Part shown: piece after piece, positions 1-19,052 of the stretch
Position numbering within the stretch: the first letter of the stretch is position 1
Layout: each line of letters starts with the position of its first letter
Source: Paramacrobiotus metropolitanus
Lineage: Eukaryota; Tardigrada; Eutardigrada; Parachela; Macrobiotidae
Length of the DNA stretch: 64,000 nucleotides
Reading direction: 5' to 3'
NCBI RefSeq assembly: GCF_019649055.1
Contig: NW_026570233.1
Span: 434,001-498,000, forward strand
The notes under the pieces: generated by a model
Seen by the model: the letters and a program-made list of their open reading frames with translations, nothing else
The model's database searches: none
Told to the model about the DNA's origin: nothing
Position numbers and translations under genes: made by a program

Positions 1-2067
1 TCCTTTTGCTAACATGTCGTTCACATGTTCCTGAATTATTTCACGGCCTCGCCATGAAGTTCTATGTGGTTTTGACTTTATTGGCGCAGTATCGCCAGTA
101 TCGATCTGATGCTTTACGATTTGTACGTCGCCAAATGGGCGACTTTTTGTGGCGAATAAGCCAGGATATTCAAGGAAAATTTCCTTGATTTCCCTAATTT
201 CCTGTTCCGTTAAGTTGGAGTTGATTTTCAACTCATCTACAGCTTTTTTAACGGTTTCCTGCTCTTCTAGTGTCATTTCTGCCAACATTGTGGCATTAAC
301 TTGAATATTTGTATCAGGGATTTCCTCGTACGGTTCTAAATAGCCAATAAATTGGCCTTTTTTGATTGACTGCCGCTGATGTAAAAAGTTAACAAATACC
401 ATATCAAACTTGTTGTTCAGTGGTTTAACCACACCTTCCATCGGTTTTATCCGCCGTTCCATATACAGGTGCGGACTCGGAAGAAATATAAATTTGTCGG
501 TATCGAACTGCTCATCCGCATCGAATTGGACATTTACTGTCGCCCAATTAGTACCCGGATTAATTAGTAGTTTTTCGCCGGCGAATACTTTGATAGGCTT
601 AGCGCGTGTACCGCGGTAAGTGGGGTTAATGTTCGGAGACTGGGAAAATTCCCAAGTCGGAGATTCATTAGTGATCTCGGCAGAATCAGTGGGCCCTACC
701 AATTCTGCATTTACGATAATTAAATTATTAGAATCCGGTACTACTTCGATGCTATCTTGATTAATTAAATTATTATTAATTTCATTAGTAGCGGCAGTAT
801 CGAGAGTATTCCTCACTACGATAGGCGGATCATCTTTTAAAAATTCAACTACCCGCGCCATTGGCGCAAAACTTACTGACCGACTATGGGTTGCAAGTGT
901 TTTAGGAATTGTTTCATTCACGAAATTGTTCAGCGGTTTACATACCGCTAACTGATACGGTAATACTGGCAGCTGACGTCGAGTCAATTGCGCTAATACG
1001 CGCAGTGATGTACGTAGTACATAAGGCAGCGGTATTTTTAAATGCCTAAATATCTCATTTAACTGTCGCTGTTTTTCCTCTAAGGCAGAATATTCCGCTT
1101 TATATTGCCTCGCTAGATTACGGACGATTTCTTCTGCCTTTGCAGAGTCAATCCCCGGTACGGGTGTATCTTCATCCATGAAAAGGTACATAACGTTTGT
1201 ACCATCTTCTTTTGCTTTTACTAATTCTTGAATTTCTCTCACTAAAACCCTATATTCGCCCCATAGGCGTCGGAACGTTGATTTTGTTGCCAAGAGAATT
1301 TTCGCTGGTCTTTTTAATACTGATTTAATTGTGGCTTTTGCCACGGGTATCGGGAAGACTTTGTCCTCGTTCGGTGCATTTTCAACAACCTCTAATGATT
1401 TCACTGGTCGGTTAACCTGTAATTCTCCCGTTGCCACGGGTATCGGGAAGACTTTCTCCTCCACGGTGTTTATCGTCTGAATAACAGGCGACACCGATTC
1501 ACTTATTATTAGCGGGCCTGGTTTTCCATCTGGTTGATACTCCAGATAACGCAATTTATTATTCCGTACTGCATAGAAAGTATGCTGCAGGAAGTCCTGA
1601 CCTAGCAAGACTTTAATTTCATCGGTCGTCGGTTTAATATAAACCGAATGGATGGCTTCAAAGTCGCGTATTTTAATAATTATCCGACAGTAATGCGTTA
1701 CTAAGAAGCCGCGCACTCCGCCAATACCGCGGATATGCAGAGACTTAATTAGTGGAATTTTCGCAGCGCATATTTCCGTAGCAAATTCGCTAGAGATTAA
1801 CGATGTTTCTGCTCCTGTGTCTATCATTACTGGCGCTTCGCGCCCGTTTATAGTTGCATCCAACATTAGTGGATGTGCGCGTCTAGGTTCAGTGTAATTG
1901 ATTACAGCAGTACAAAAGTTAATGGTAGCATTGCTACTATCCGATGATTCATCGGGTTCGACGATGCGCAATCCGTTGATTGTAACTCTTTCGATTTTGT
2001 CCGGCGGTTTGGGCGGAATCGGGTCGGTAAAGCCGGAATTTACCGCCCTTCCTCGTTTTCCTGATCA
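1..2067 (-). CDS. pol: Pol polyprotein, N-terminal part (protease, long spacer, start of RT)
   Basis: Open from 2067 to the window edge, about 689 codons, with no ATG needed if it is made by frameshifting from gag. The retropepsin active site VMIDTGAETSLIS is encoded near 1830-1795, and the flap/C-terminal motif VLLGQDFL near 1600. A spacer of about 450 residues follows. It contains a duplicated 22-bp stretch (about 1340-1362 and 1427-1450) coding VFPIPVA twice. The frame then enters a gypsy-type RT N-terminus: IDTGD at about 90-105, and a segment ending in NDMLAKG at the edge, which in this family precedes the first RT block. The frame is -1 relative to gag, with a 28-nt overlap. It is truncated by the window, not by a lesion. 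Confidence 0.82.
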
Positions 2068-4214
2068 GCCAAACCCGAAAACGGATTATTATCCGGTAAC
2101 GGTGATCCTGGAGTCGGACGTATCCGATCTTCCACCGGGCCGATACTTTGCCGGGAATTACTCCTCGGCCTTGCCGGCGAATTGGGTTCACTTCCCGACT
2201 GACTGCCACTACGGCGCTGATAGAAATCGGCGGCATATCGCCGATTTCCAGTCTCTGGATCGTGATAAGCGAGATATGTAGGATTCTCGCATCGCGGCTT
2301 ATCGCGGAACTGGCACTCTCGGAAGTAATGCCCGCACAAATCGCAGTGCTGGCAATACTTCACCACTCGGTTGCCACGCAGAGTTTTCTGCAGGGCCGGT
2401 GACCGATCGGTCACTTCCTGTATTCTATTAATGTTATTTGCCCATTGCTCCTTACGAGACGGCGCGCGGTTATCATCCTGATTGATTCGACTGTCATTAC
2501 TCTCAGCTTTGCTGATATTACTGCGAATATTATTATTATTATTGTTACGACTACCGTAACTCGGTTTTCCACTGTTTTTACTGCTTGGCCGCGGCGGGCT
2601 GGCCGCCGCCGCGTAAGTCTTCGGTTGTACAGTTCGTACGGTCACTGCCTCGCTATCGCGGTCCTGTTTACGCCGGACGTTGCCGACTGGGATTACATAT
2701 TTCTCAGGGTTATTTGACGATAAATAACGAATTATTTCCAGAAATTGTTCTGGTGTTAGCGGTCTCATTATCTCTATTTTATCGTGCAACTTCTCGTGGG
2801 TTTTCAACCCTTTCACAAGGAAGTTTACGACTTGTTCCGGTGATCCATTAAATCCTGCGCGATCGCGCAGTGTCATCATTGACTGATAATAGGTTTCCAG
2901 AGTCTCTTGACCTGGTTTGTAGGTACGATTTGCCAATTCAGCGAGGGCATTTACTGCTCTTTTCGAATCGCCAAAACGGGCAATTAACTGTTTTTTCCAT
3001 TCCTTATAGGTCGTCGGCGGTGTTGTCGACCTTATCAATCCGTTATACCAAATAATGGCATCGTCTTTGAGGCAATACGCCAATTCGGTAATCTTCCTTT
3101 CATCGGTTACCCAACGATTTGCGGTTGCCGCATGCTCGAATTTGATAATAAAACTATCTATGTCCTCTTTACTACCATTGTAGTTGGGACGCGGTACGGG
3201 CTGTCGCATCACTTCGGCCAAGTCCGATTTTCTAACAGGACTAACTGTCCTGCTTTGTACGATGCCTGCTCGCTGGATCTCTTCCCGCAAAATACTGCGG
3301 AGATATTGCTGCTTATCAGCGCTCGGCATTTCCCGAGAGTTATTCTCGTTCATTGCCGAGGGCGTATGCTGTACACGGGATGATTCGGCTCCAGTATTAC
3401 CGGCATATGCCCTGCTGAGCGGTCGCTCGCCGTATTCCACGGCTTCCGGGTTCATTTGCCGGTCATACAATACTCGGTAATCTTTCGCTAAAGAATTAAA
3501 TTTCCCAATAAGAGATTGGTGTGCCGTTTGGCTTTCGTGCAACATAGATTGCACGTTCTTCAGATCGGTCGTGCAATTAAAATTGTTGGTCTTTAATCGC
3601 TGATTTTCTTGCCACACTTGATCAAGCATGGTGTCCTTCTCAGCTAATTGCTGATTCATTTCGGAATTTCTGACACGAACTTCATCTACTTTCGCTTTTA
3701 ACTCGGCAATCGCCGCATCCTTTTCGCCTATTACGGCCCGCAAGCCCAACACAATTTTCTCCATATTTTTAAAGGAGCTATGGGCGTGCTGGTAGTGATT
3801 TTTGTGGTGCTGGACTTCGTCCTCAGCTACTTCTAGCTTCCTCTGCAAATCTTTTATCAACACTTGGTTTGCCGAAACAGTTTCGGTCGCCTGTTTTAAT
3901 TCCACAATAGTGGAACCTGTTGCCGGCTTAGCCGCAGAATTCAGCAATTCATTTAGATTAGCAGTGTATGATTGCGTTTTACGCAATGTGGTAGGCACAA
4001 CTGTTACCGGTTCCTCCTCTTCGTCCGTCGTTGCGGACTTATTCAGCTCGCTTTCGCTCACTTGAGAAAACGACCCTGTCGTGGCCGTTGACTCTGTAGC
4101 ACTTTCAGATCGTTCCGGCGCAGGCGCGCGTTCCTCTTCCCGATTATCGGGATTGACTTGTCTAACTTTATCTGGCGTTAGCGGCCTGAAAAACAACTGA
4201 TCAGGCGGCTCCAT
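2040..4214 (-). CDS. gag: Gag polyprotein (coiled coil, capsid-like, CCHC zinc knuckle)
   Basis: 724 codons from an ATG at 4214 to TAA at 2040. The N-terminal third is acidic and Ser/Thr-rich. Residues of roughly 100-260 are a long heptad-rich coiled coil. A retrotransposon-gag domain follows at about 330-480 (it includes FIIKFEHAATANRW and ARFGDSKRAVNALAEL). Near residue 620 there is one zinc knuckle, CQHCDLCGHYFREC, with perfect CX2CX4HX4C spacing. The C-terminus is rich in Ser, Pro and Arg. Gag should form the particle and bind element RNA through the knuckle. Its start codon overlaps the stop of the upstream small ORF (TAATG), and its end overlaps pol. Confidence 0.85.
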   Translation of the reverse strand: MEPPDQLFFRPLTPDKVRQVNPDNREEERAPAPERSESATESTATTGSFSQVSESELNKSATTDEEEEPVTVVPTTLRKTQSYTANLNELLNSAAKPATGSTIVELKQATETVSANQVLIKDLQRKLEVAEDEVQHHKNHYQHAHSSFKNMEKIVLGLRAVIGEKDAAIAELKAKVDEVRVRNSEMNQQLAEKDTMLDQVWQENQRLKTNNFNCTTDLKNVQSMLHESQTAHQSLIGKFNSLAKDYRVLYDRQMNPEAVEYGERPLSRAYAGNTGAESSRVQHTPSAMNENNSREMPSADKQQYLRSILREEIQRAGIVQSRTVSPVRKSDLAEVMRQPVPRPNYNGSKEDIDSFIIKFEHAATANRWVTDERKITELAYCLKDDAIIWYNGLIRSTTPPTTYKEWKKQLIARFGDSKRAVNALAELANRTYKPGQETLETYYQSMMTLRDRAGFNGSPEQVVNFLVKGLKTHEKLHDKIEIMRPLTPEQFLEIIRYLSSNNPEKYVIPVGNVRRKQDRDSEAVTVRTVQPKTYAAAASPPRPSSKNSGKPSYGSRNNNNNNIRSNISKAESNDSRINQDDNRAPSRKEQWANNINRIQEVTDRSPALQKTLRGNRVVKYCQHCDLCGHYFRECQFRDKPRCENPTYLAYHDPETGNRRYAADFYQRRSGSQSGSEPNSPARPRSNSRQSIGPVEDRIRPTPGSPLPDNNPFSGLADQENEEGR
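2055..2061 (-). other. Candidate -1 frameshift site at the gag/pol overlap
   Basis: Within the 28-nt overlap (2067-2040) the best slip site in the gag frame is G GAA AAC. After a -1 shift the A-site codon re-pairs as AAA, but the P-site repairing (GAA to GGA) is imperfect. It is therefore a weaker site than the canonical heptamer seen in the other element. The need for a -1 change between gag and pol is seen directly; use of this particular site is inference. Confidence 0.35.
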
Positions 4215-4474
4215 TACTGGTGTATCAAGGAGATTAGCTTACGGGTTTTATCTTGGAGGACTTTGTGGGTAATTTCCACACCTGCCTCTTTCAGCTGATT
4301 TGCCTTACTACGGGTTACTTTGTCCGGTTGTGGAGCCCCGCTCGTACCAGCCTTTGCTGGGTCTTCGGTTATTCGATTTAACACTTTACTGGCCGACTTT
4401 AACACGTCCTCCACGCCTTGCTTCAGCCTATCAATGGCTGGTTGTTTTCTGGTCGGGGAGCGGTGTATCGGCAT
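4214..4474 (-). CDS. Small basic ORF upstream of gag in the left gypsy element
   Basis: 86 codons beginning with ATG. The product is basic and Lys/Arg-rich (starts MPIHRSPTRKQPAIDRLKQG), with no membrane segment or known domain that I recognise. The stop codon and the gag start share bases (TAATG), an arrangement that suits termination-reinitiation on a dicistronic RNA. It may be an accessory ORF or the N-terminal part of an ancestral longer Gag separated by a single frame change. The clean ATG and the overlap favour a real cistron, but there is no independent support. Confidence 0.45.
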   Translation of the reverse strand: MPIHRSPTRKQPAIDRLKQGVEDVLKSASKVLNRITEDPAKAGTSGAPQPDKVTRSKANQLKEAGVEITHKVLQDKTRKLISLIHQ

Positions 4475-5670
4475 TATGCCATCCGAACTCGAGAAATATC
4501 AAATGATAGTAGTTATCGTCAAAATCTAAACTTATTTTTTTGTTATGCTACAGGACTGCTTTGCAGTTTTCGATTTTGTACAGTTAGAAGATTGGCCTGG
4601 GCGGCTATGAATGGCCTGCTCCACGCAATTCCATTAAGCTGCTCTGCAGCTATGCTTACACAAAAGAGCGGCTATCACTGATAGAGATCAGCTGGTTCTT
4701 TGACATGACTTTTAAGCAAGACTGGGGAAATCCACTCTGTAGGGCCATCGCTCCGTTATAAATAACCTTTACAAAAACAATTCGTGCGTTCGGCTAATAA
4801 TCAAATAACATCCTAAAGACAGAACAATCGTTCTCTTATAAGAGGATGTCATCCAGATACACCACGACAATATCTGTCACGATAATTTTTACTACTCTGC
4901 CATCTACCACAATAGCCAAAACTTTCCTCATTTTTGTCACAATTTTGACTGTACGGTACTCAATTAATTGAAAACAATCGTTTTCTTCCTTCCCTGTTTT
5001 ATCAAAACACTAATTTGTACTCTCTGGACAGAAATGATCCGTCCTTTTCAGGAATTAATCCTATAAAATTCAAAATTATAGGCTTAGCGCCTACCACTTT
5101 GATGCGTAATCCGCGGTTCTTCTCCTTGCTGGCGGCCGCGTGCCTTCCGAACCAGCGACGCTCCTTGCTTCTAGTGCTGTAGGGGATTCTCCTCCGCTAG
5201 CTGTCACTGATGAGCTGGGACCTCCACTGAAGGAGAGGAACTTCCGTGTCACGGCGTATGTGATAGAACCGTTATCGAGTGCAAAAGTTAAACAAAATTA
5301 AGGGAATGACAGGGATCTTGAGGCATCTCCACCATCTCGGAGAAGCGTCTACGCTGCACAGAGAAACGACAACGGAAACAACATCTCCTCGAAATAATCG
5401 CTTTTATTTCAATGAAATAAATGCTAGTCAGCATCAAACAAATCTCTAAAGGTGAGAAAAAGGGCATGGAATCCAAAAAGAGCTAGGAAACGATGTCAAC
5501 GGTTCCTAGGTTGGCACTCGAATGGCAAACACGATCAGTCGTGTTTGGAAAGCTGGCAGATGGTGAGCCGAGCCAATGATGGTGAGGCGTCCGTGCCAAT
5601 ATCCCTGTGCTATACGCACAACACTCTGACACGATGGGACGAGTCAAACTATTAGACACGGTCGTCCCGG
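4475..5670. other. No assigned gene; probable 5' LTR/leader region and one coding-like stretch
   Basis: The left part (4.5-5.1 kb) is AT-rich, with stops in all frames, and should include the 5' LTR and leader of the left gypsy element, but no boundary can be proved. At about 5092-5290 the sequence turns GC-rich and both strands stay open for about 65 codons. The minus frame ends in a TAG and the plus frame in a TAA near 5300. I cannot tell which, if either, is translated. Confidence 0.4.
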
Positions 5671-6519
5671 ATGCGCTACACCTGCGGCGCGGATGCCGTT
5701 GACTTCCTGCAGGCCGAGGGCCGCTATGAAGAGGCGTGGCAACTGGCCGACGGGATGGTGGATTGTGTGCGGTGAGGATTTTGTCCTGCTATTTTATTTT
5801 ACAGAAATAATTATAAAGTTTGACACGGAGCACGGTTTCAGAGGCCGTTTTTGGGTAACACTCTGAAAATCCTCTGAGTTTACTAGCTTGAGGCTTGAGC
5901 CAGTCATTCTTTAAAATCCGTCGCTGATTGGAGCCGTCACCTATCAAATGTTACTATGACTTTACACGTCATGAACTTTCGTAAGTCAAGGCATCGACTG
6001 TCCGATCATAAGAATAAACATTATTATGAGAAGAAAGGAATGGAAAAACATTTCGCGTCCTTTTCTCTTTGTCTCTCCAGCTGTTAATTTGTCTCCCATT
6101 TTATGCTAGAAAAAAGACGAATGCAGCTAGCTTAGGGAAAAAAATTCATGGATGTGCCAATCTTCTGATTGCAGCGCCGTTTATCCGGAGTACCATCTAA
6201 GCCGGGCGCGCTTCTTGGTGAGGACGGCGGTGTTACCGTACTTGTGGAAACGCAGCGTGGATGAAACAGAGCAGCAACGCCTGGCGCCGGTGTACCGTGA
6301 GGCCCTACCAAAAGCGCTGGGATGGCTGTGGGAGGCCGTCATCATCTACCGGAAAGTGAGCGGAGAGGATTCGGTGTGGCCGTGTGGGCGCAGGCGGTGG
6401 TCGATTTCATCCGCATCCATGCACCGGGCGAAGTCAGCGCGTCGGAAAGCACAGCCGCACCAACAGCGCGTAAGACTAACTGGGACTGTAACAAACCAGA
6501 TGCGGTTGCTAATTGGTAG
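5671..6519 (+). CDS. Unrecognised two-exon gene, possibly a helical TPR/SMYD-type C-terminal region
   Basis: Exon 1 (5671-5771) begins with ATG, is GC-rich and ends at a good donor (CG|GTGAGG). Exon 2 starts at 6175 after TCTGATTGCAG and restores the frame exactly. Together they read as an amphipathic helical protein of about 146 residues (segments EGRYEEAWQLADGMV, then YPEYHLSRARFLV). This resembles the tetratricopeptide-like C-terminal part of SET/MYND proteins, though I cannot see a SET domain and the match is loose. At about 6372 the plausible frame changes by one base in a GGATTC context, after which it runs to TAG at 6519. That may be an indel in the gene or in the sequence. An in-frame stop lies just upstream of the ATG. 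An alternative is the 3' fragment of a longer gene. Confidence 0.4.
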
Positions 6520-7323
6520 AAAACGATTGGTGTAAATTGTTGTGGAAGTTGAGGCGGATTTGATTGGGTTTGAATGGCGTTTTTGTGGTGTGATATGCAA
6601 ATACCCCCGAAAATCTTGCGCCTATTTCGATTATGTTCCTAAATAGCTTTAGTTCTTTTGTTAAGGATTTTATCGGCTCTTTGATTTCGTTGTAATCATT
6701 TGCTAAATCTCGGAGAGTTTTAGCATGGTGTGTACCTTTGGTTTTAGTATCCGTTTATGCAGAAGTACAGATCTGTACCGGCCAGGATTTGTACAAGATT
6801 TTCTTGACAAATAATTCTGCGATTCGTGTACATGTTCTGTATACTGTAGTAACACGCAAGATGCTGCTGCGGCTTTTTCGATTTTTTCTAAATCGAGTCA
6901 TTTACCAATTTTTTCCTCATTTTCACTGAACCATATTTTTTATCAGCATTCGACAATTTTTCCATTAAAGTAGATCGGAGCATGACTAATAAGCTGAGCG
7001 AGAACACTAAAAACATTTGTGTAAAAACCATAGCACTTTTCTCCCAAAATTAATACAAAATACAGACTTAATCAAAAAAACGGTCTAACAGCTAAAAAAT
7101 TAACATTTCCAACCTTATACAGACAATGTAGCGCCACATCTCGAACCTGTCCGACGCGAGAAAAATAATAAAAGGGGAAAATCAAAAACAGTATGGCAGA
7201 AAATCACGGAGAACCATTTGTAAGAAGAGGAGGCGGCCGGCGAATTAATCCAGGAAAGGAAGCCACGCCCTCCAGCTGCTGTACGACAAAACGAGCAGGA
7301 AAAGTCCCTTCCGGCGTTCCTCT
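6520..7323. other. Intergenic, no gene seen
   Basis: AT-rich sequence with only short frames. It separates the small plus-strand gene from the 3' end of Rap1, so it should hold both 3' UTRs. No repeat or RNA gene was recognised. Confidence 0.5.
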
Positions 7324-15462
<8,139 letters not shown>

Positions 15463-16413
15463 TTCCCACACTCACACGGATAAAACACGGATGATAAATT
15501 ATGGTACAACCTGTGCAGTGCGCGCTGAGCAGCCAGCGAACCGCAGGATAAACGATAAAAAAATAAAATTACGATAGACAAATAGTGTGCTCCTATCCGC
15601 TGATGGAAAAATGATGGTTTTATTAGCCAGTAAAAGAGAAGATGTTCGGGGAACTGATCGGCTGCATCTGCGAATACGCACCACAGAAGCAGACACCACG
15701 GCGACACAAAATCCACAAAACGCTTTAAATACCAAATGCGGATTTTTGTATCCGCTGCGTGTGTGTGTGTGTAAGAGGGCTGAGTGTGTGTTATGCTGTA
15801 CAGGGAATTGGCCCGGTGAATGGCACTCGTGTCAGTGATGCGGTAAAGCTTTAAAAGCCGGAAATCGATAAAACACGCGATCGATATTTGTGGATCTTTG
15901 ATTGAATTTAAGTATGATTTTGATTATTGTTCGGTAAAATAAGGAAATGACGTAAAGCGTAAATATTTTGGAAATTCCAACAATTTCATATGTTCGACCG
16001 GAAGACGACCCAGTTAAGGCTCCATGGAACTGCAATACCATTGTGGCAACAGCCGAATAAAATAACATAATTATACGAGTATTTATACAATCATAATAAG
16101 TATACTATAGATCTATGGTAGAGATTAGAGAATAAATATGAATTTGTAATTATTTTTATTTAGGATAAATTTGCAAAAGTACAGTGTGAACAGTTTAGTG
16201 CTTTTATTGTACCTTACAAGTCTTGTATCGTACCACTATTTTCCATAAGTAAATTTACAGAACTGAAGAAACATCGGCAAAACGAAGGTTACTTCGCAGC
16301 TCGCACAGCATGTAAGTAATTCTATAATTATTATATAAGTAATTATAAATTATTAGCAATTTACTGTGAATGCATGCAGATACACTGCCGAAATTCCAGA
16401 CCACTTCGTAAAC

Positions 16414-16674
16414 TTAAATATCAGTTCTTAAGTGTATCATATGAAACGTACGTGTGCGGTGTGGAATTTTTACACTTTCAAAGCCCAGTATTTTTTTGCC
16501 GCTGATTAGCTTCGAATCCAATGCTCTTTGACGGCCACAATCCCGACGTTTGTCGGTAAATGCTAAAAAATAGTAGTGCATAAAAACACTGAGCGCGAGA
16601 GTATACTTCAGCACACTTCCGCCGGAAATGACGTCGATGAATCTCAAGGGATTTGCCATGGCATCACTGCTCAT
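16414..16674 (-). CDS. Hypothetical small protein, 86 residues
   Basis: An ATG-initiated frame that begins MSSDAMANPLRFIDV, with one hydrophobic stretch (LKYTLALSVFMHYYFLAF) followed by a basic region. No family is recognised. It sits alone between Rap1 and the next fragments. It could be one exon of a larger gene or chance. The local composition is a little less AT-rich than its flanks, which is the only extra support. Confidence 0.22.
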   Translation of the reverse strand: MSSDAMANPLRFIDVISGGSVLKYTLALSVFMHYYFLAFTDKRRDCGRQRALDSKLISGKKILGFESVKIPHRTRTFHMIHLRTDI

Positions 16675-17289
16675 AATTATATTGACCCTCCACGCGGAAA
16701 CATATGCCACATTTTAATTGTCCCGTTTACGAATGTTACTATATCGTATATCCATCTTCTCATTTATAATACTGTTATATTTTCGAAGTTTTACTAGTTC
16801 TGTATACAATGTGTATAATTAAGCCGTAACGTATGGCTGACATGTACAGCTGATAACAGCTTAACGATAATAATTATTAATAATACTTCGCAGTCGAATA
16901 CGTTAAAAACTTCCGCTTTTAACGCGTGGATTGCAATATCTATCCCTGTATATAGTCAGATTAGTGTCAAGAATGAATGGATATGTACAATGCTCGTACA
17001 ATCTATATTATACAAGTGCAGTGAATTTTGCATTGTCCACAACATAATTTTAAGTTTTATACATATCTCATGCATGTCCGAATATCTATATTCCATAAAA
17101 TTTGCAATTCTAACTTGTAACGTAACGGCGATTGTAGCCGCTATAATAGTATACGCGTCTAACAGCGCCATGGACATTGCATAGAACTTAGAAGTATACA
17201 TATTTATTCCTATAACAATTAAACTGGAGGAAATTAATGTTGTTCCATTGTTTCTTGTTTTCAACAGCTGGATACGATCCCATGATTTT

Positions 17290-18154
17290 CTAACGTGGCT
17301 TTCCTCCTGAACTGGCAGATGCTGATCCGTTGGCCATGGGTACCGACACTTCCGGTGCCTATACCGATAAGCAAACAGACTTCGTCATTTATTTAACTTG
17401 ATACAAGTACGACAACACATGACTATATCTTGATGTGCTCAAGCGGTTATAACGAATAGGCTTGATTACTAATAATATTATTGATAGTACAATTAATCAA
17501 AGTGGACTTTACGATTATTACAAACTTTACAATATAGATATAGATATGCTTATATAGAAGTATTTGTACAATGCGCTCCCTGCAAGTCTGCAATATACTG
17601 TAATTTAAATATTTTGCCGCAAGTGCAAGTGCAGTGTACAATTAATTATATATATTGTGCAGAGTAAGAATTATGGTAAGAATCATGTTATACGTGCACA
17701 GCTTGTAATTGTTTAAATATAATTATCACAGAAAGTATGACTATATTGTATATGTATCTATTTATATATGACCTTGGACAATATGGTTAATAGGATTACG
17801 TATGGGCAGTTTTTACTTACTGCACTGTTATACAAAGTACAATAAAAACCTAATTAACGTCGTTGACATTTTTTTATAATAATACTGTTGTGACAAAGTA
17901 TAATGTACATAAAAGCAACATATGAAATACCGAATCACAATGCAATACCGATTCCTTACTGCCAACAGCCAACCTGAATATCGTTTTTCGCAGCGGGTCC
18001 ACCGGCGGAACGTCCCGATGGTGACGCGATATCCAGTGGAATATCCACAGTCTGACCGCTGCTGTCCACGCCGGGCGACGACCAGCCGGTTCCCGGTGCA
18101 GTATCAATCCGCGTCCCGATTGCCGATCCCTCAGGCACACCTATCGCATATTTC
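17290..18154 (-). CDS. Two 3' exons of an unrecognised gene
   Basis: Exon A (18154-17974) starts after an ATACAG acceptor and is a GC-rich island in AT-rich DNA. It encodes a G/S/P-rich stretch without stops (IGTRIDTAPGTGW, DIPLDIASPSGR). Joining its CAG end (donor GTTGGC) to an exon at 17358-17290 (acceptor GGTATAG) keeps the frame and ends APEVSVPMANGS...PR and stop. The donor is weak; a better GTAAGG lies 16 nt further on but gives a different frame. Exons further 5' were not found. It could be the low-complexity tail of a cytoskeletal or signalling protein, but the function is unknown. Confidence 0.3.
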
Positions 18155-18603
18155 CTGTATTATCATTTGGTCTTTTTAACAACTTCGATCAAACAAAATT
18201 GTAATACAAGCACAGATGTATTGCTGCTGCGTCCTATTCAAATTCAGTGTTTAGTTTTGATTGAGTAATGCATGTAGTTGCTGCCATCTCATGTAGACAC
18301 GTGCATTATTTTGAAGCGTTACCAGTATCAGCTAGTACTGTAGCTAGCTGGTATTGGTAATGTTTCAAAATTATTATTAATTTTATTAATTAATTTGTGC
18401 GGCCAGAGCAGCAGCAGTATGTATTTGTAGTGAATTACTGCTCTTGTATACTTCAGTGCATGCAGTTAATATGCACAGCCGCTGTTCATAATTACTCTTT
18501 TTCGACAACAGCCTGTACTCAATGACAAGAAGCCTGCGCAAACTTAAACTAATTAAAATGACTTTTGAGAAATACATCGTTTATCTGAATTTTTTAATGA
18601 GTA

Positions 18604-19052
18604 CAGTAAAACCTGTGACTTTGAACACTCGCGTAAATTGAACACTGGTGTACATTGAACGGTCATTACGGAACCGGCGCGTCTCGTAGACTATAACACA
18701 GGGAGGACCTCGCGTAAATTGATGTGAATACTGAACAAATTAGCTGGAACGAAGCTAATTATTTACTAATATTTAGCCCTTTCGAAAATGAACAAAGCGC
18801 CAGAATCTGGTTCTGGGAGCGAAAAAACACAAGAAAAGCGTTCTACGGACCAGCGTTCACTAGCCATTCGCTTGTTAGCGGGGTTGTCCCCATTGAGGCG
18901 GCGTCCGTTCGCCCTCAGGAGCAGCTTCAGTGCGCAGAACCATTGCTCCAGGGGCGGTCCCCTTGGGGGCAGCTGTTTTGTACATTGAACAGGCGTCTAC
19001 ATTGAACGAAAAAGCTGGAACCGCAGGTGTTCAATGTACGCAGGTTTTACTG
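18604..19052. mobile_element. Non-autonomous pogo/Tigger-like (Tc1-mariner) DNA transposon
   Basis: The termini CAGTAAAACCTG and CAGGTTTTACTG form a perfect 12-bp inverted repeat, extended imperfectly to about 30 bp around a shared TTGAACAC. The element is flanked by TA on both sides (18602-18603 and 19053-19054), as in TA-targeting Tc1/mariner/pogo elements. CAGTnAAACC-type ends are typical of pogo/Tigger families. Inside, a short frame from 18788 (MNKAPESGSGSEKTQEKR...) resembles the start of a CENP-B/pogo transposase and then degenerates, so this is a 449-bp internally deleted copy. TTGAACA/GTACATTGAAC motifs recur internally, probably subterminal transposase sites. Confidence 0.75.

Larger units (their letters stand above)
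1..4500 (-). mobile_element. Ty3/gypsy LTR retrotransposon, partial (left copy)
   Basis: Three overlapping minus-strand frames give a retroelement order: a small ORF (4474-4214), gag (4214-2040) and pol (2067 to the left edge). Pol shows the aspartic-protease motif IDTGAE and reaches the start of reverse transcriptase at the edge, so RNase H, integrase and the 3' LTR lie outside the window. No stop was found in the pol frame, unlike the element at 52.8-62.4 kb. The right boundary is not defined: the 5' LTR should lie somewhere in 4.5-5.1 kb, but with only one LTR in view it cannot be delimited. The Ty3/gypsy assignment rests on the gag type, the zinc knuckle and the protease-RT order. Confidence 0.85.

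Noticed and set aside
2040-2281. Other minus and plus frames around the gag/pol junction
   Set aside because: They overlap the gag C-terminus, which carries the zinc knuckle and is continuous; no independent support.
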